Shown here piece after piece: positions 61,704-64,000 of a stretch of 64,000 nt of DNA (within the stretch, counting starts at the first letter, position 1; each line of letters starts with the position of its first letter). The notes beneath the pieces were generated by a model, which did no database searches, was not told the DNA's origin, and saw only the letters and a program-made list of their open reading frames with translations. Location of the stretch: assembly GCF_038003085.1 (NCBI RefSeq), contig NZ_JBBOOM010000001.1, forward strand, positions 1,798,001-1,862,000. The letters are read 5' to 3'. This DNA comes from Psychrobacillus sp. FSL K6-2836. GTDB taxonomy: Bacteria; Bacillota; Bacilli; Bacillales_A; Planococcaceae. A program made the position numbers and the translations under genes.

Positions 61704-62693
61704 TCAATCATTTGCAAATGCATCGGTAAATTCATTAACATATTTACTCATTTCCTTGTATTGAGTCCAGTGCAGATAATGATGTCCTTCTAGAGGAACA
61801 ATTTTATGTAAAGACACATTACGTAATTCCGATTGATAAAAAGTAATATTTGATTTTCCTTCCTCATTCACTTTTTTATCGTTTGTCGTAAAAATCATAA
61901 CAGACATATCTGAAGGAAACATTAAATTACGCGTTTTTTTAATGTTATTATTTATTTCATTTGCTTCATTTACTACATTTTTGTTATACCCTCTCTGTAC
62001 AGAAAGGATTTTGGTCATTTTTAAATTTTTTTCTGAATAAGTTCCTTCGTCTGCTAAAGGAAGGAAGTCTTCTGGACTTAAATTTAATGCCAATCTCGCA
62101 ATTCCCGTGGGGGCGATGTAACTCATATACTTGGGCATTGTTGGAACAGATTCATCAAAATACTCTAAGGCATTAGGTAAGGTGGGATCGATTCCTATAA
62201 TAGCTTTAATTTCCTCTGGATATTTATTTGCATAATACATACTATAGACCCCGGAAATAGAATGGGGCATCAATATATATGGCCCTTCGATATTCGATTT
62301 TATTAAAGCTGTTCTTAGTTCCTGTACTAAACTCTCCACTGTTCGATCCTTATCTGTTAGGTCGCTCCAACCATAACCAAAAGGCTCTACCACAACAACC
62401 TTATTTCTTTTTGACATCTCATCAATTAATGGCTCAAAATCCAATACAGGTGCTACCGTACCTAAACCACTTAACAAAACAATTGTATTTGGCCCCTCTC
62501 CTTTTGTATACACGTGCATATTCTTTCCATCCACCTCAACTAATTTATCTAATGCTGGGTAACTCTTTTGTTCATATGCGACCATAACTTGATGGAAAGC
62601 AACCCAAATAAGGAATAATGCAGCTAATGCTAATACTATGTTTCTAATAATAATTCGAAATCTAAACCTCTTCTTGGTTTTCACTTTCCCCAC
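61704..62693 (-). CDS. Membrane-anchored alpha/beta hydrolase
   Basis: 329 aa. Basic N-terminus and one membrane helix (about 14-35), so the hydrolase domain should be extracellular. Oxyanion LLSGLGTV, nucleophile elbow HSISG (Ser near 145), conserved DPTLP and catalytic His in LEGHHYLHWTQ. GTG start with a weak ribosome binding site. Substrate unknown; lipid or ester hydrolysis is the family norm. Confidence 0.83.
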   Translation of the reverse strand: MGKVKTKKRFRFRIIIRNIVLALAALFLIWVAFHQVMVAYEQKSYPALDKLVEVDGKNMHVYTKGEGPNTIVLLSGLGTVAPVLDFEPLIDEMSKRNKVVVVEPFGYGWSDLTDKDRTVESLVQELRTALIKSNIEGPYILMPHSISGVYSMYYANKYPEEIKAIIGIDPTLPNALEYFDESVPTMPKYMSYIAPTGIARLALNLSPEDFLPLADEGTYSEKNLKMTKILSVQRGYNKNVVNEANEINNNIKKTRNLMFPSDMSVMIFTTNDKKVNEEGKSNITFYQSELRNVSLHKIVPLEGHHYLHWTQYKEMSKYVNEFTDAFAND

Positions 62694-62801
62694 TGCTTTC
62701 TTATTAAATTTGCCCCTAGATTCAAGACCAAAATCTTTCTATCTTTATATTACGATAAATATTTTTTTTAGTTTCAATCCTCCATTTTTTTGACCAATAA
62801 T

Positions 62802-62836
62802 AAAGCGAGGGGAATTCCCCTCGCTTTCCTTTTTTG
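62802..62836 (+). terminator. Perfect palindromic terminator
   Basis: AAAGCGAGGGGAA / TTCCCCTCGCTTT, a 26-bp perfect palindrome, then CCTTTTTT on the plus strand. Confidence 0.75.
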
Positions 62837-63161
62837 TACAATTGCTAGCTCGATTAAGAAAGAAGAGTTTTGTATATTTCTCGTCTGCAATTTCTTAGGT
62901 TGACTGAATTTGTTTAGCTTTTTGATAAGTTTTAATAATCATTTTTATATTTAATTTATTGTTTCATCGTCACGAGCTTTGACATTCTCGTTAGTTTAGC
63001 CACGCTTCCATGCGTACCTAATTCTTAATATCATCTCGCCCATTTCTCATCCTTTTTTATTGTCCCTGTATATAATCAAACTCCATGATGGTACTACCTT
63101 CATGAGCTATTGATTTTACAAAACATTATTAATGTAATTTCCTTTTCTTAAAACTCTCAAC

Positions 63162-63198
63162 AAAAAAGCACTTGTTGCCTATTAAACAATCAAGTGCT
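63162..63198 (-). terminator. Terminator of the SUKH operon
   Basis: AGCACTTG / CAAGTGCT stem with a 15-nt loop followed by TTTTTTG on the minus strand. Confidence 0.75.
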
Positions 63199-63289
63199 TT
63201 ATAACTAGCTGTATAATGTTATTCATTGTTAATACTTCTTTTTATTCTTCAGTGTCCTCATATAAGTTATCCAAGAATTCATCAAATAA

Positions 63290-63739
63290 TTAAGCTTCGT
63301 ACAAACTATTGAGGAATAATGTGAAGTTTTCTGAAATTAAATTAACGTAATCATTTTTTAACTCATTATCCTCTTCAAAGTAATCCATATCACAAAAATA
63401 CACTTTATCCTGCTCACTAATTGTTAAACAAATCAAACTGTCAGCAGGATCTACACCAATAGGAATTAAATTAGAAGGGACTATCTTGTTTGTACAATAT
63501 TTCTCATAAAAGCTCTCTAGATTTGAATCTGTTTCTTTCGATAAAGGTAGAAACAACATTACTGAGGACGTAATAGTTCCATCTGCTGTCTTAAATCTTC
63601 TTTTTACTGGTTTACCACCGTTATTGAGAAGCAAAAACCTCTTATAATTTTCTGGCAGATTTATACCATATTCATTCTCGAATGCCTCAATATCTTGACT
63701 AACTAATGGTTTATATGAAAATTCGAAATTTAATTCCAA
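63290..63739 (-). CDS. SMI1/KNR4 (SUKH) family protein
   Basis: 149 aa, TTG start behind GGAAGTG. SUKH pattern: DIEAFENEYGINLPENYKRF, LLLNNGGKP, then LIPIGVDPADSLICL and a FYCDMD-like VYFCDMDYF. In bacteria these are mostly immunity proteins against contact-dependent or polymorphic toxins. No toxin gene is in view, so it may be an orphan immunity gene. Second of two tandem SUKH genes, 20 bp apart. Confidence 0.85.
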   Translation of the reverse strand: MELNFEFSYKPLVSQDIEAFENEYGINLPENYKRFLLLNNGGKPVKRRFKTADGTITSSVMLFLPLSKETDSNLESFYEKYCTNKIVPSNLIPIGVDPADSLICLTISEQDKVYFCDMDYFEEDNELKNDYVNLISENFTLFLNSLYEA

Positions 63740-63759
63740 TTATATCACTTCCTACTCCA

Positions 63760-64000
63760 TTAAATATTTTCTAACGCATATAATCTCTCTAATAAGTCAG
63801 TAAATGAATCACACACTGAAGTTATTGTTGTTTCTTCACAGTCATAAAAAACAATTTTTGGTGATTTTTCATTGTACCGATAGTCAAAACATAATAAATT
63901 ACCAAAAGGATCTTTACCGAAAGGAATTAATTTCTGAGATGAGAACTCATAAAACATTTTAATGTTTAAGTCTTTATTAGTAAAACTTATTAGATTATTG
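63760..64000 (-). CDS. SMI1/KNR4 (SUKH) family protein, cut by the window edge
   Basis: The frame stays open from 63760 to the right edge, so the ATG at 63957 is probably internal. The visible C-terminal part has the SUKH features LIPFGKDPFGNLLCFDYR and IVFYDCEE, then a helical end (FTDLLERLYALENI). The N-terminal half lies outside. Tandem with the 149-aa SUKH protein. Confidence 0.75.
   Translation of the reverse strand, partial: NNLISFTNKDLNIKMFYEFSSQKLIPFGKDPFGNLLCFDYRYNEKSPKIVFYDCEETTITSVCDSFTDLLERLYALENI

Larger units (their letters stand above)
62694..63289. other. Intergenic region before the SUKH genes
   Basis: Holds a perfect palindromic terminator (62802-62827 plus T-run to 62836) pointing right with no gene before it on that strand, and the terminator at 63162-63198. 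The rest is AT-rich without a credible ORF; a deleted plus-strand gene may once have used the first terminator. Confidence 0.5.

Overview
The window looks like a chromosomal segment of a low-GC, Gram-positive, endospore-forming Bacillales bacterium. Signs are AGGAGG-type ribosome binding sites (often with TTG or GTG starts), lipoproteins with L-A/S-G-C lipoboxes, the spore-associated protein YyaC, cre-like boxes and preQ1-I riboswitches. A Planococcaceae-type genus (Psychrobacillus, Lysinibacillus, Sporosarcina) is my inference from overall gene style; there is no rRNA or marker gene to confirm it. No tRNA, rRNA, CRISPR array, intact insertion sequence or prophage is visible.

Layout. 1-5.7 kb: xylo-oligosaccharide utilisation (ABC permease and lipoprotein, divergent ROK repressor of XylR type, GH43 beta-xylosidase). 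5.8-14.6 kb: small genes, YczE-like membrane protein with divergent LysR, a PAS-GGDEF-EAL c-di-GMP protein, two SDR dehydrogenases with a TetR regulator, an Old Yellow Enzyme. 14.7-23.4 kb: a complete C2-sulfonate (probably isethionate) catabolic cassette: GntR regulator, TRAP transporter, Fe-dependent alcohol dehydrogenase, sulfoacetaldehyde acetyltransferase (Xsc) and a YeiH/PSE-type exporter, bracketed by two identical 51-bp direct repeats. 23.4-34.5 kb: a VWA lipoprotein, then two inverted paralogous three-gene modules (3-TM small protein, Tat-exported small subunit, GMC flavoprotein) around a degenerate centre with its own tatA, an FCD-type GntR regulator with a double operator, several dispersed palindromic repeats and an ABC-transporter gene relic.

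34.6-46.3 kb: housekeeping and accessory genes (hydrolases, phosphatase, MFS and DMT transporters, yyaC, orphan histidine kinase, chemoreceptor, purine nucleoside phosphorylase, ECF sigma factor with DUF4179 partner). 46.4-52.2 kb: an arginine-derivative cluster (RocB-like M20 peptidase, amino-acid permease, two different DDAH/arginine-deiminase-family enzymes, divergent IclR regulator with paired operators). 53.4-56.7 kb: queuosine precursor genes (YhhQ-type transporter, queE, queD, queC, queF) with two separate preQ1-I riboswitches, one before queF and one inside the operon before queC. 57.6-60.9 kb: a MutT-type Nudix protein followed by a large PLD-helicase-DUF3427 protein, a possible nucleic-acid maintenance or defence pair. 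The right edge has two SMI1/KNR4 (SUKH) immunity-like proteins, the last one cut by the window.

How it fits together: the window is dominated by small, self-contained catabolic modules, each with a local regulator and recognisable operator sequences. The most striking are the repeat-bounded sulfonate cassette and the duplicated Tat-dependent dehydrogenase modules.
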